Assembly: GCA_014642895.1 (NCBI GenBank)
Contig: BMJD01000009.1
Coordinates: forward strand, 41,739 to 105,738
DNA: 64,000 nt
From: Lentibacillus populi
GTDB lineage: Bacteria > Bacillota > Bacilli > Bacillales > Amphibacillaceae
Reading direction: 5' to 3'
Shown here: piece after piece, positions 15,064 through 24,408 of the stretch
How positions within the stretch are numbered: the first letter of the stretch is position 1
Layout of the letters: every line of letters starts with the position of its first letter
Notes under the pieces: generated by a model
What the model saw: only the letters and a program-made list of their open reading frames with translations
Told to the model about the DNA's origin: nothing
The model's database searches: none
Program-made: the position numbers and the translations under genes

Positions 15064-16266
15064 ATGAATGAAAAGATCCAAAAAGTACATAAGAAAATTG
15101 AAATGGAACTATCAAAAATAAAACAGGATATTATTGATACAAGTTTAGACTTGCATAATAAACCTGAAACAGCTATGGAAGAACATTATGCACATAGTAT
15201 TTTAACCAAATGGCTTAAAAATGAAGGATTTAGTATTACGACACCAGTAGCTGATTTGAATACCGCATTCGTTGCTAAAAAGGGTTCTGGAAAACCTGTG
15301 ATTGCATTTTTACTTGAATATGATGCATTACCACAGATTGGACATGCATGCGGTCATAACTTAATTGCCACTGGGGGCCTTGCTGCTTCAACCGCACTTG
15401 GAAGGGCCTTAGATAATGGAGAATTTGAGGGAACAGTCCTGGCTATAGGTACACCTGGTGAAGAAGGAGCAGGGGGGAAAATTATTGAACTGGAAGCTGG
15501 TGTCTTTGATGGAGTTGATGCGTGTCTGATGTTTCATCCAAATGATCAGATAACCATTCCGTGGAGACATTTAACTGCAAATGCACATTTGTCTATAAAA
15601 TATTTTGGTAAATCTGCTCATACTGCTTCTCATGGGGAAGAAGGAAAAAATGCTTTGTCAGCGTTGATACAATTTTTTGTAGCAACTGACATGTTAAGGC
15701 AACATATTCCCGAAACCTCCAGATTAAATGGAATAATAACAAAGGGTGGCGACGCTCCAAACATAATACCGGAATACGCTGAGGCTGAATTTTTGGTTAG
15801 AGCTTTAACACAAGAGAAAGTAAAAGAAATGGTAAAAAAAGTTGAGGCTTGTGCGGAAGGTGCAGCGCTGTCAACAGGTACGAAGGTACGGATTGAACAA
15901 AATTCACCTGTATATGCGGAAATGAAGAATAATAAAATGATGGCTAATCGAATGGCTGGATATTTGGAACAGACTGGTGAAGTGGTCACTGCCCCAGTTA
16001 TTAAGGGAGGGGCGGGTTCGTCCGATATAGGTAATGTTAGTTTAAAAATCCCTACTATCCACCCTTATTTGAAGATAACTCCAAATGCAGTTGCAGGGCA
16101 TTCAATAGAATTTAGAGAAGCTGCAAAAAGTCCCGAGGCCCATCAAGCTATGCTAAACATGGCGGAGGCATTGGCGAAAACAGGTGCTGACTTGTTATTG
16201 GACTCAGAATACTTTAAAAGTGTACAAAAAGAATTTGCAGAATCTGGCCCGGATTATCCCGCTTAA
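15064..16266 (+). CDS. M20-family amidohydrolase (PM20D2/AbgB-like)
   Basis: 400-residue metallopeptidase-like amidohydrolase, cytosolic. Motifs include EYDALPQIGHACGHNLIATGG (metal ligands), GTPGEEGAGGK, the dimerisation-domain signature FGKSAHTASHGEEG and the closing AGHSIEFREAA. Relatives (p-aminobenzoyl-glutamate hydrolase B, PM20D2 dipeptidase, N-acyl amino-acid amidohydrolases) cleave amide bonds of modified dipeptides or N-acyl amino acids. It starts the 15-kb island, with AAGGAGG before ATG 15064, after a long leader holding an operator-like palindrome and a cre-like site. A role in trimming imported modified peptides fits the downstream peptide importer. Confidence 0.88.
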   Translation: MNEKIQKVHKKIEMELSKIKQDIIDTSLDLHNKPETAMEEHYAHSILTKWLKNEGFSITTPVADLNTAFVAKKGSGKPVIAFLLEYDALPQIGHACGHNLIATGGLAASTALGRALDNGEFEGTVLAIGTPGEEGAGGKIIELEAGVFDGVDACLMFHPNDQITIPWRHLTANAHLSIKYFGKSAHTASHGEEGKNALSALIQFFVATDMLRQHIPETSRLNGIITKGGDAPNIIPEYAEAEFLVRALTQEKVKEMVKKVEACAEGAALSTGTKVRIEQNSPVYAEMKNNKMMANRMAGYLEQTGEVVTAPVIKGGAGSSDIGNVSLKIPTIHPYLKITPNAVAGHSIEFREAAKSPEAHQAMLNMAEALAKTGADLLLDSEYFKSVQKEFAESGPDYPA

Positions 16267-16309
16267 TAAAGCTAGAGTGCATTTTTAGAAGTAGAGGAGG
16301 AATGAATAA

Positions 16310-17563
16310 ATGTATAAATATCTAATGAATGGAACTCTCATCGATGGAACAGGTAAAAACCCAGTTGAAATAAAGGGTATCTTAATAAAAGATAATAGGA
16401 TTGAAAAAATTGTATTAGGTAATGAGGATATCGCCCTGTCCGACCTTGAAAATGTTGAAGTTATTGATCTAAATAAACAGTATATATTACCAGGGTTTAT
16501 TGACTCTCATGTACATGTAATGCTCAACTTTAAGGATACGAATGCAAAGTTAAACCAACCATTTTCTTATCGGTTTTATGAATCTGTTGTCAATTTGAAA
16601 AATACCATTGAAGCAGGAATAACAACTGTTAGAGATGCTGGTGGAGCAGATTTTGGTATAAAACAGGCAATTGAAGATAATTTAATCGTTGGTCCAAGAT
16701 TGAAAATTTGTATAAACCCGTTGTCAATCACTGGAGGACATGCAGATGGCTGGCTTCCTTCAGGCGTTGATACAGACATTTGGAATTATCCAGGTAGTCC
16801 AAAAAGTATGTGTGACGGGGTTGAGGATGTTAGAAAAAAAGCAAGAGAAATGTTAAGGGCTGGAGCTGATGTCCTAAAGGTTCATGCAACTGGTGGTGTA
16901 TTAAGTCCAACGGATGATCCACAGTTTACACAATTTACGATCAAGGAATTGCAAGCGATTGTTCAAGAGGGTAAATTTCGAAAGAATATTAAGGTAATGG
17001 CGCATGCTCAAGGTACAGAAGGAATCATTAATGCAGTCAAAGCAGGTATTCATTCTATTGAACATGGAATTTATTTGAATGATGAAGCGATAGATTTAAT
17101 GTTACAAAACAATGTCTTCCTGGTTCCTACATTATTAGCACCTTTAACTGTTGTTGAAAAAGGATTAGCAAATGATGCTGGTATTCCCGAATATGGATTA
17201 AAAAAAGCGAAAGAAGTATTAGAAATACATAAAGAAAGTATTAGAAAAGCATATAAAAATGGAGTGAAAATTGCCATGGGAACGGATGCTGGTGTTATGG
17301 AACATGGTACGAATCTTAGGGAATTAGGTTTATTATGTGAGGTTGGATTAACACCAATGGAAGCAATAGTAGCTTCGACAAAAACTGCGGCAGAATGCCT
17401 CGAAATGGAAGAAAAAGTAGGAACAATAGAAGAGGGGAAATATGCAGACCTTCTTATCATAAATAAGAACCCATTACAAAATATTAGTTTACTAGAAGAT
17501 AAAAAAAATATTCCTCTTATTATGAAAGATGGAGTAATTATAAAAAATAGACTGTGTTCATAA
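16310..17563 (+). CDS. Metal-dependent amidohydrolase, prolidase/imidazolonepropionase-like (Met_dep_hydrolase_A)
   Basis: 417-residue TIM-barrel hydrolase. The metal site is visible in YILPGFIDSHVHV, the carboxylated-lysine candidate in DVLKVHATGGVLSP, histidines in VMAHAQGTEG and SIEHGIYL, and the catalytic Asp in AMGTDAGVMEHG. Characterised members of this group hydrolyse Xaa-Pro or related dipeptides and N-acyl amino acids. It lies 43 bases after the M20 gene and 68 bases before the permease genes. Together with M20 it gives the island two different amide hydrolases. Exact substrate unknown. Confidence 0.87.
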   Translation: MYKYLMNGTLIDGTGKNPVEIKGILIKDNRIEKIVLGNEDIALSDLENVEVIDLNKQYILPGFIDSHVHVMLNFKDTNAKLNQPFSYRFYESVVNLKNTIEAGITTVRDAGGADFGIKQAIEDNLIVGPRLKICINPLSITGGHADGWLPSGVDTDIWNYPGSPKSMCDGVEDVRKKAREMLRAGADVLKVHATGGVLSPTDDPQFTQFTIKELQAIVQEGKFRKNIKVMAHAQGTEGIINAVKAGIHSIEHGIYLNDEAIDLMLQNNVFLVPTLLAPLTVVEKGLANDAGIPEYGLKKAKEVLEIHKESIRKAYKNGVKIAMGTDAGVMEHGTNLRELGLLCEVGLTPMEAIVASTKTAAECLEMEEKVGTIEEGKYADLLIINKNPLQNISLLEDKKNIPLIMKDGVIIKNRLCS

Positions 17564-17631
17564 TTTCGTGGCCCGAATTAGAATAACAATATGTAAAAAT
17601 TAAAGGCTTATAGGCTGATGCAGGTGATAAA

Positions 17632-18585
17632 ATGAAAAAGTATATTTTAAGTCGTATCCTAGTCGCTATACCAACTTTTTTTGGAATTACCTTACTTGTT
17701 TTTTTGGTATCTTACTTTGCATCAGGTAGTCCACTTGAGTTATTGTTAAGCAACCAAAATATTTCAGAAGCGGAAATAGAAAGACAAAAAATTAAATTAG
17801 GACTTGATCAACCATTTTATATTCAATATTTTTCTTGGATCGGTAAATTGTTTATGGGTGATTTAGGTGACTCTTACCGAACGCTGCAACCGGTAATGAA
17901 TCTGATTCTTAATGGTCTTGGAGCTACAATTTTATTGGCTATTGCAGCTGTTCTTATTGCTTGCGTTATTGCCATCCCATTGGGAATTCTTTCCGCTAAG
18001 AATCAAAATAAATTGTGGGATAATATAGCTGCATTTTTTTCTTTTTTCGTTACTTCAACACCTAGCTTTTTTATTGGATTGGTATTTTTATTTATATTTT
18101 CAGTTAAATTGAAAATATTACCTATTGGTGGTATGTACGATATTGGTCAAGAGTTTAGTATATTATCGTTCCTGAAACATTTGATTATGCCATCCATTGT
18201 ACTCTCACTACATATGGTTGGACCTCTGATTCAATTTACAAGAAGCAGTATGTTGGAGGTTATAAGGGAAGATTATGTTAGGACTGCACGTGCTAAAGGA
18301 GTTAAAGAATACATTGTAACAATCAAACATATCTTAAGAAATTCATTAATTCCGGTTGTAACATATTTGGGTATGGAAATCCCATTATTATTGGGTGGGG
18401 CGGTTGTGACAGAGCAAATATTCGCTTGGCCAGGGATAGGAAATTTACTCATTCAGTCTATTAACACTCGTGATTACCCTGTAATAATGGGGATAACGAT
18501 TATAGTGGCATTCGCTGTATTACTGTTTAATATCATTACAGACTTAGTATATGGGTTGTTAGATCCTAGGATTCGTTATGATTAG
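17632..18585 (+). CDS. Peptide ABC transporter permease, OppB/DppB type
   Basis: 317-residue inner-membrane permease with six transmembrane segments. It begins with the typical MKKYILSRILVAIPTFFGI and contains the EAA-loop region VIREDYVRTARAKGVKEYIV that contacts the ATPases, ending with the LLDPRIRYD tail seen in OppB/DppB. It forms the translocation pore with the OppC-type protein encoded 16 bases downstream. The substrate, from context, may be glycated or otherwise modified peptides. Confidence 0.95.
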   Translation: MKKYILSRILVAIPTFFGITLLVFLVSYFASGSPLELLLSNQNISEAEIERQKIKLGLDQPFYIQYFSWIGKLFMGDLGDSYRTLQPVMNLILNGLGATILLAIAAVLIACVIAIPLGILSAKNQNKLWDNIAAFFSFFVTSTPSFFIGLVFLFIFSVKLKILPIGGMYDIGQEFSILSFLKHLIMPSIVLSLHMVGPLIQFTRSSMLEVIREDYVRTARAKGVKEYIVTIKHILRNSLIPVVTYLGMEIPLLLGGAVVTEQIFAWPGIGNLLIQSINTRDYPVIMGITIIVAFAVLLFNIITDLVYGLLDPRIRYD

Positions 18586-18601
18586 TTAGGAGAAAAAGAG
18601 G

Positions 18602-19468
18602 ATGGAAAATAATAAAAAACCAAGTTTGTTCTTAAATTTCCTAAAAAAATATTGCGAAAACAAACTAGCAATTTTAGGATTAATTGTACTAATTGTGATA
18701 ATTTTGTTAGTTATTATTCTACCATTTTTTTTACGATATACTGAGGCTGAAATCGATGCGCTAGCATTTAATGCGCCACCCAGCTCAGAACATTTATTAG
18801 GTGGTGATGACGTAGGTAGGGATGTATTAAGTCGTTTAATTTATGGTGGGAGAGTTTCATTGTTTGTGGGGATTATTTCCACATTTATAAGCGTGATAAT
18901 TGGTATACCGCTTGGAGTATTAGCAGCCTATTATAGAGGCTACATTGAAAGTATCATTATGAGACTTGCTGACATTTTCCTTTCTTTTCCGTCTATTATA
19001 CTAATTCTATTTTTAGTATCCATGTTTGGGCCTTCTATTATTACGGTTACAGTTGTCATTGGTGTGCTTGGTTGGCCGTTTTTTGCAAGGTTAATCTATG
19101 GGAATGTGTTGAGTGTTAAAGAAAAGGATTTCGTTGAAGGTGCGATAGCAATTGGGGAAAAGAATAGCAGAATCGTATTTAAGTATATATTACCTAATGC
19201 AATTGCCCCAATTTTAATTCAAATTACATTTAGGATTGCCGCAGCGATAATATTAGAATCGTCATTAAGTTTCTTAGGAATGGGTGTACAACCACCAGCA
19301 GCTTCATGGGGAAATATGCTGTACAGCGCTCAATCAATTACGATTTTAACAGAAAGACCATGGATGTGGCTGCCACCGGGAATAGCTCTTATAGTCACCA
19401 TACTTTCCATTAATTTTATCGGTAATGGATTAAGGGATGCTTTAGATCCAAAAACAAAAATTGGTTAA
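18602..19468 (+). CDS. Peptide ABC transporter permease, OppC/DppC type
   Basis: 288-residue permease with the N-terminal OppC segment (AILGLIVLIVIILLVIILP), the GGDDVGRDVLSRLIYGGRVSL motif, and the coupling helix VKEKDFVEGAIAIGEKN. It ends with the usual LRDALDPK tail. It pairs with the OppB-type subunit. AGGAGAAAAAGAGG precedes the ATG at 18602. Family assignment is clear. Confidence 0.95.
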   Translation: MENNKKPSLFLNFLKKYCENKLAILGLIVLIVIILLVIILPFFLRYTEAEIDALAFNAPPSSEHLLGGDDVGRDVLSRLIYGGRVSLFVGIISTFISVIIGIPLGVLAAYYRGYIESIIMRLADIFLSFPSIILILFLVSMFGPSIITVTVVIGVLGWPFFARLIYGNVLSVKEKDFVEGAIAIGEKNSRIVFKYILPNAIAPILIQITFRIAAAIILESSLSFLGMGVQPPAASWGNMLYSAQSITILTERPWMWLPPGIALIVTILSINFIGNGLRDALDPKTKIG

Positions 19469-19491
19469 TAATTTAGAAAGGGGATGGAAAA

Positions 19492-21120
19492 ATGATTAAA
19501 AATTGGATGACTGTTTTAACTTGTTTGATAGCTGTTTTACTAATCACTACTGCATGTAGCAGTAATAGTAATAGTGAAGCTAGTAAAGAAAATGATAATA
19601 GTGGAAGTAATGATGACGTAGTAACGATGGCAATAATTTCTACATGGGATACATTAAATGTTTACAATACCTCTGGCAACTATGGGAATGCAGTAGCGGA
19701 TCAGTTGTTTGAGAGGCTTGTTTATAGAACCCACGACGGTAAAATTAAACCAAGACTTGCTCAATCATGGGAAATGGCAACGGATTCGAAATCCATGACG
19801 TTTGAATTAGCTGATAATGCGATTTGGCATGACGGTGAAAAACTTACCGCTAACGATATTGTATTTACAGTAAAGGCAATGACAGATGAATCAGTGGATA
19901 ATTATTATCGCTCTGAATTTGCTGTACTTGCAGGAACTGATGAAAATGGAGTTGCTGAAAAATCCGATAATGTTGGGGTTGAAGCTGTTGATGAGCATAC
20001 TGTAAAATTTGAATTTAAAGAGGCTGTAAACGAGGATAGAATACTTAATGCCTTCTTAAGCTTTTTGTATATTTTACCTGAACATAAACTTGGCGAAGGT
20101 GATTATGCTTCCATTAATGATTCGGAATTTTGGAATGCGCCAATTGGGGCTGGTCCATTTAAATACGTCAAAGACGAATCGGGTACGTCGTTAGAGTTAG
20201 AAGCGTTTGAAGATTATTATCAAGGAAGCCCTGACTTTAAAACGCTGGTTATTCGTGTAGTATCAGCTGAAAATTTAACACCCGGTTTAATTAAGGGGGA
20301 TATTGATGTTGTGGCAATGGGAAGTATTCCCTTATCTGACTGGGATTCAGTAAAAAATGCAGAAGATATTGTGGCCGCACCGGTAGAAGACTACACATAC
20401 CAATATATGTTATTTAATTTGTCAGAATCAAATGATGCTTTTCACGACTCAAGAGTTAGAAGTGCATTTGACATGGCAATTAATAAACAACAAATTGTAG
20501 ATAAATTGATGTTAGGAGAAGGAAAGGTAGCTGTTGGTCCAATGCCTGAATACCATCCTTACTTTAACGAAAAACTGTCAGGAAATAGTTATAACTCAGA
20601 AGAAGCAAAAAAGCTGTTAGAAGAATCTGGGTTTGATTTTAATAGAGAGTATAGAATGCTTGTTCCACAGGGGAATCAAGTCAGAGAGCAATCAGCGCTG
20701 TTAATTCAACAGGATTTAGCAGCTATAGGAGTTAAGATTAGTATCGAGACATATGATTTTGCTACCCTTCTATCTATGTTAAGTGAAGGAGAAGCGGATC
20801 TAGGCTTATTGGGGGGCGGTAGTAACATAGACCCCGGTGAAAGTAGTGTCATTTTAAAGCCGGGCGATTCGAGAAACTACTCCTTGTTAACCGATTCAAA
20901 ATGGTATGATATTGCGGAAAAAGGTGCAAAACTAACGGATTTTAATGAAAGAAAAGAAGTTTACGATGACTATCAAATTGCCCTTGCAGAAGATCAACCA
21001 TATATATGGCTTTATCATCAAAATAATTTATGGGCATATAATAAACGTCTATCAAATGTACCAATTGATGATTTTGTTTGGATGAACTTTGGAACATGGA
21101 ATTGGAAACTCTCAAATTAG
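19492..21120 (+). CDS. Peptide-binding lipoprotein of the ABC importer (SBP family 5)
   Basis: 542-residue extracellular solute-binding protein anchored by lipid at Cys22 of the lipobox ITTACSS, followed by a serine/asparagine/aspartate-rich linker. The body has the family-5 layout: LAQSWEMATDSKSMTFELADNAIWHDGEKLTANDIVFT, then PIGAGPFKYV, then the LFNLSESNDAFHDSRVRSAFDMAINK block. It captures the substrate outside the membrane and hands it to the OppBC pair. It is followed by two stem-loops before the ATPase genes, a pattern often used to make more binding protein than ATPase. Confidence 0.95.
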   Translation: MIKNWMTVLTCLIAVLLITTACSSNSNSEASKENDNSGSNDDVVTMAIISTWDTLNVYNTSGNYGNAVADQLFERLVYRTHDGKIKPRLAQSWEMATDSKSMTFELADNAIWHDGEKLTANDIVFTVKAMTDESVDNYYRSEFAVLAGTDENGVAEKSDNVGVEAVDEHTVKFEFKEAVNEDRILNAFLSFLYILPEHKLGEGDYASINDSEFWNAPIGAGPFKYVKDESGTSLELEAFEDYYQGSPDFKTLVIRVVSAENLTPGLIKGDIDVVAMGSIPLSDWDSVKNAEDIVAAPVEDYTYQYMLFNLSESNDAFHDSRVRSAFDMAINKQQIVDKLMLGEGKVAVGPMPEYHPYFNEKLSGNSYNSEEAKKLLEESGFDFNREYRMLVPQGNQVREQSALLIQQDLAAIGVKISIETYDFATLLSMLSEGEADLGLLGGGSNIDPGESSVILKPGDSRNYSLLTDSKWYDIAEKGAKLTDFNERKEVYDDYQIALAEDQPYIWLYHQNNLWAYNKRLSNVPIDDFVWMNFGTWNWKLSN

Positions 21121-21121
21121 C

Positions 21122-21186
21122 AGTCACCTTTAACTGTGACTTTACATGATGAGGATATCCTGTAGGTATGAATTCGTACCTACAGG
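21122..21186 (+). repeat. Two stem-loops between the binding-protein and ATPase genes
   Basis: AGTCAC at 21122-21127 can pair with GTGACT at 21136-21141, and CCTGTAGGTA at 21159-21168 pairs perfectly with TACCTACAGG at 21177-21186 (its centre holds GAATTC, extending the symmetry). Neither is followed by a T-run. They may stabilise the upstream mRNA end or partly stop transcription. Confidence 0.55.
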
Positions 21187-21264
21187 TAGTCCTTGAAATG
21201 AAAAATATTCATATATAAATAGAAAGTCAAACAGGATATAAATCCATGAACGGGAGGAGATAAT

Positions 21265-22248
21265 ATGGGTGATGTATTACTTGAGGTAAAGGGACTCCAT
21301 GTTCACTTTGTAAATAAAAACAATCGGATACCAGCCATTGAAGGAGTTGATTTTAAAATTAGGGAAGGTGAAACTCTTGGAATTGTTGGGGAATCCGGAT
21401 GTGGCAAGAGCATTACCTCCATGTCAATTTTAAAATTACTCCCTCCAGAAGCTGAAATAGTAGATGGTGATATATATTTTAAAGGAAGTGATTTAACAGA
21501 ACTATCGAAAAGGCAATTGACTAAGATCAGAGGAAATGCAATATCGATGATTTTTCAAGAACCAATGACGTCTTTAAATCCAGTTTATACAATTGGTAAT
21601 CAAATCAGTGAAGCTTTACGCTATCATTACGGGTTAAGTAAAAAACAATCAAAAAAAAGGGTTATTGAAATGCTTAAGTTAGTTGGAATTCCTGCTCCGG
21701 AAAAACGATTCTATGAGTATCCTCATGAATTAAGTGGTGGCATGAGGCAAAGAATAATGATTGCCATGGCATTGATTTGTAATCCGGATTTATTAATTGC
21801 CGATGAACCAACTACTGCACTAGATGTAACTATTCAAGCCCAAATTTTAGAATTAATGAAGAGCCTTAAAAATGATTTCAATACTTCGATTATTATGATT
21901 TCCCATGATTTAGGGGTAATTGCGGAAATGACAGACAATGTTCTCGTAATGTATGGGGGTATGGTGGTTGAAAATTGTGATGTAAAGACATTATTTGAAA
22001 ATCCACTCCATCCCTACACAAAGGGTTTATTAAACTCTTTACCAAAAGTGGACGAACGAAAGGAAGAATTAAATACGATAGATGGAGCGGTTCCAAGTCT
22101 TTCAAAAATGCCCGCTGGATGTAAATTTTGGCCAAGATGTCCTTATGCAATGGAAATTTGTAAAACGACTAGACCAGACATGTTTGAAAAGGATAACCAT
22201 AAGGTAAGATGTTTTTTATATGATGATAGAACAAAGGGTGAAATGTAA
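21265..22248 (+). CDS. Peptide ABC transporter ATP-binding protein, OppD/DppD type
   Basis: 327-residue ATPase with Walker A GESGCGKS, Q-loop FQEPMTSLNPVYTIG, signature LSGGMRQRIMIAMAL, Walker B LLIADEPTTALD, and the C-terminal oligopeptide extension with the GCKFWPRCPYAMEIC cysteines. GGGAGGAG precedes ATG 21265. Its stop overlaps the start of the next ATPase gene by one base, so the pair is translationally coupled. It energises import through the permeases encoded at 17632-19468. Confidence 0.95.
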   Translation: MGDVLLEVKGLHVHFVNKNNRIPAIEGVDFKIREGETLGIVGESGCGKSITSMSILKLLPPEAEIVDGDIYFKGSDLTELSKRQLTKIRGNAISMIFQEPMTSLNPVYTIGNQISEALRYHYGLSKKQSKKRVIEMLKLVGIPAPEKRFYEYPHELSGGMRQRIMIAMALICNPDLLIADEPTTALDVTIQAQILELMKSLKNDFNTSIIMISHDLGVIAEMTDNVLVMYGGMVVENCDVKTLFENPLHPYTKGLLNSLPKVDERKEELNTIDGAVPSLSKMPAGCKFWPRCPYAMEICKTTRPDMFEKDNHKVRCFLYDDRTKGEM

Positions 22249-23234
22249 TGGTCAGCGATAATAAAAATATACTTACTGTAAAAGATCTTAAAAAACATTA
22301 CCCTGTTAAATCAAATTTTCTTAATAAGGATAAAAAAGTGGTTAAAGCGGTTGATGGCATCAACTTAGCTATAAAAAAGGGAGAAACTCTTGGGCTTGTC
22401 GGAGAAAGTGGTTGTGGAAAGTCGACTTTTGGACGTACCATTTTAAGATTAATTGAATCAACATCCGGAAGTGTTTTATATAATGGGAATAATATACTTT
22501 CCTATAACAACAAGGAAGTACGTTCATTGAGAAGCGAAATGCAGATCATATTTCAAGATGCGGGAGCCTCCCTGAACCCTCGTATGACATTGGGAGAGAT
22601 TATCAGAACTCCGTTAGAAATATTTAGACTGGCAAAAGGAACAGAAGTGGAAGAGAGAGTAATAGAATTATTAAATCTAGTTGGGTTAAACGAGAGTTAT
22701 ATTCATCGGTTTCCTCATGAATTGTCGGGAGGTCAAAAGCAAAGAGTTGGAATTGCAAGGGCTTTGGCAGTAAATCCAAAATTTTTAGTTTGTGATGAAC
22801 CGGTGTCCGCCTTAGATGTTTCTGTTCAATCGCAAATATTAAATTTAATGAAAAAATTAAAAGAAACACTTAATTTAACTTATCTTTTTATATCCCATGA
22901 CTTAAGTGTTGTAAACCATATTTGTGATAGAGTTGCCGTTATGTATTTGGGTAAAATAGTTGAAATAGCCCACCGCGATAAATTATTTAATAATCCAAGT
23001 CATCCGTATACGAAAGCTTTATTATCGGCAATCCCTATACCCGATCCGACCATAAATAGGGAACGTATTGTTTTGGAAGGGGATGTTCCAAATCCAACAG
23101 ACCCACCAAAAGGATGCCGATTTTATAATCGATGTCAATATCGCATGGAAAAATGTGCATCAATTTATCCTTCAATTGATAAAATAGATGACAATCACTT
23201 CGTTGCCTGTCATTTATATCATAAAAACGGGTAA
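22248..23234 (+). CDS. Peptide ABC transporter ATP-binding protein, OppF/DppF type
   Basis: 328-residue ATPase partner. Walker A is GESGCGKS, the Q-loop FQDAGASLNPRMTLG is slightly unusual (DAGAS in place of the common DPYAS), the signature is LSGGQKQRVGIARAL and Walker B LVCDEPVSALD. The C-terminal GCRFYNRCQYRMEKC completes the peptide-transporter type. It closes the five-gene importer, and 235 bases of AT-rich sequence without an evident T-tailed terminator separate it from the GntR gene. Confidence 0.95.
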   Translation: MVSDNKNILTVKDLKKHYPVKSNFLNKDKKVVKAVDGINLAIKKGETLGLVGESGCGKSTFGRTILRLIESTSGSVLYNGNNILSYNNKEVRSLRSEMQIIFQDAGASLNPRMTLGEIIRTPLEIFRLAKGTEVEERVIELLNLVGLNESYIHRFPHELSGGQKQRVGIARALAVNPKFLVCDEPVSALDVSVQSQILNLMKKLKETLNLTYLFISHDLSVVNHICDRVAVMYLGKIVEIAHRDKLFNNPSHPYTKALLSAIPIPDPTINRERIVLEGDVPNPTDPPKGCRFYNRCQYRMEKCASIYPSIDKIDDNHFVACHLYHKNG

Positions 23235-23469
23235 GAATGTGTTTTACTTTAAGAAATGCGTTCTTGAGAGAAATAGCATCTTATGAAATGTAGCCTGCCT
23301 GACCAGAATATTTTACACGCATCAAAGTAGTATAATATTTATTACGGAATATAGAAAATTTGTATTTTGACCAATATTTGTGTTATTTTACTCGTAAAGG
23401 ATTGATAAATATTGATTACTACTGTACTATATTGAATGGTGTAAAAATTTTTGGGAAGGTTGTTAAAAA

Positions 23470-24204
23470 ATGAAATTAAAAAATGCAAGTCAAATACCAC
23501 TATACCATCAGTTAAAGCAAATAATTATAGAAGATATTGAAAGCGGAAAATATGAAACAGGTGAACAGCTGCCAACGGAGATGGAACTATGTAAAAAGTA
23601 TGGTGTAAGTAGAATAACCGTAAGAAGGGCGGTTTCAGATCTCGTTGACGAAAAAATTCTTTATCGAAAACAAGGTAAAGGAACATTTGTAAGTGAATCA
23701 AAGATTAAAAGAGAATTAATTTCCATAGGTAGTTTTTCAGATATTACCACCCAATCTGGCAAGGAACCCAGTACACAAATTTTGGAAAATAAGATTAAGA
23801 AACCAAATGGGGAATTATGTTCTTTATTTAAAATCATGCCAGAGGATAATGTATTGGAATTAAAGCGACTTTTAAGTATAAATGGCAAACCATTTATTAT
23901 TGAAACATCATATTATCCAATTTCTCGTTTCCCAAAATTAGAAACCTATATAGGCAGCAATGTATCAACATATAAGATATTAAGGGATTATTATGATGTT
24001 GAGATTAATAAAGCAGAAAAAACATTAGATGTAACATTATCAGATGTAGAACAATCAGCTATTTTTGAGTGTGATTTAAACTCTGTTATGTATCTATTAA
24101 GAAAAACAGCATATGATACAAACAATGAAGTTGTTCACGTTTCAAATTCTTTAATCCTTGGTTCAAAAGTTACGTTTACTTTTACCGTAGAAAATATAGA
24201 ATAA
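23470..24204 (+). CDS. GntR-family (HutC/UTRA) transcriptional regulator of the catabolic island
   Basis: 244 residues with a winged helix at about 8-72 (QLPTEMELCKKYGVSRITVRRAV) and a UTRA effector domain at about 90-235. It lies between the importer and the FrlB/hydantoinase/FrlD genes. In E. coli and B. subtilis the related FrlR regulators control fructosamine genes. The palindrome ATAACGTTAT found before both 15064 and 24409 is its most likely target. GGAAGG precedes the ATG at 23470. Family assignment firm; its ligand (a fructosamine 6-phosphate is plausible) is inferred. Confidence 0.92.
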   Translation: MKLKNASQIPLYHQLKQIIIEDIESGKYETGEQLPTEMELCKKYGVSRITVRRAVSDLVDEKILYRKQGKGTFVSESKIKRELISIGSFSDITTQSGKEPSTQILENKIKKPNGELCSLFKIMPEDNVLELKRLLSINGKPFIIETSYYPISRFPKLETYIGSNVSTYKILRDYYDVEINKAEKTLDVTLSDVEQSAIFECDLNSVMYLLRKTAYDTNNEVVHVSNSLILGSKVTFTFTVENIE

Positions 24205-24358
24205 AAGATATACAAATAATAATTTACACTTTTTATACCTCCATAGCTATAAAGGATTATTCCATCTTTAGATTTATGGGGTTTCAATGTAATAAATAGC
24301 ACATGTTTTTTTGGAAGAATAGATAATAGTGAAGGTAAAACATTAACCAATACGTCAT

Positions 24359-24368
24359 ATAACGTTAT
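24359..24368. promoter_or_regulatory. Second copy of the ATAACGTTAT palindrome
   Basis: ATAACGTTAT is 40 bases upstream of the FrlB-type start and identical to the core at 14904-14913. The flanks differ, so the shared 10-mer is the conserved part. Probable operator of the island's GntR regulator. Confidence 0.5.
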
Positions 24369-24408
24369 CAAACAATATAATTCAAAATGTGTTCTTAGGA
24401 GGAGCAAA

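Noticed and set aside
14904..24368. The ATAACGTTAT copies as cre sites themselves
   Set aside because: They have the central CG but lack the TG/CA ends at the first copy, so a separate palindromic operator is more likely; the true cre-like match is next to it.
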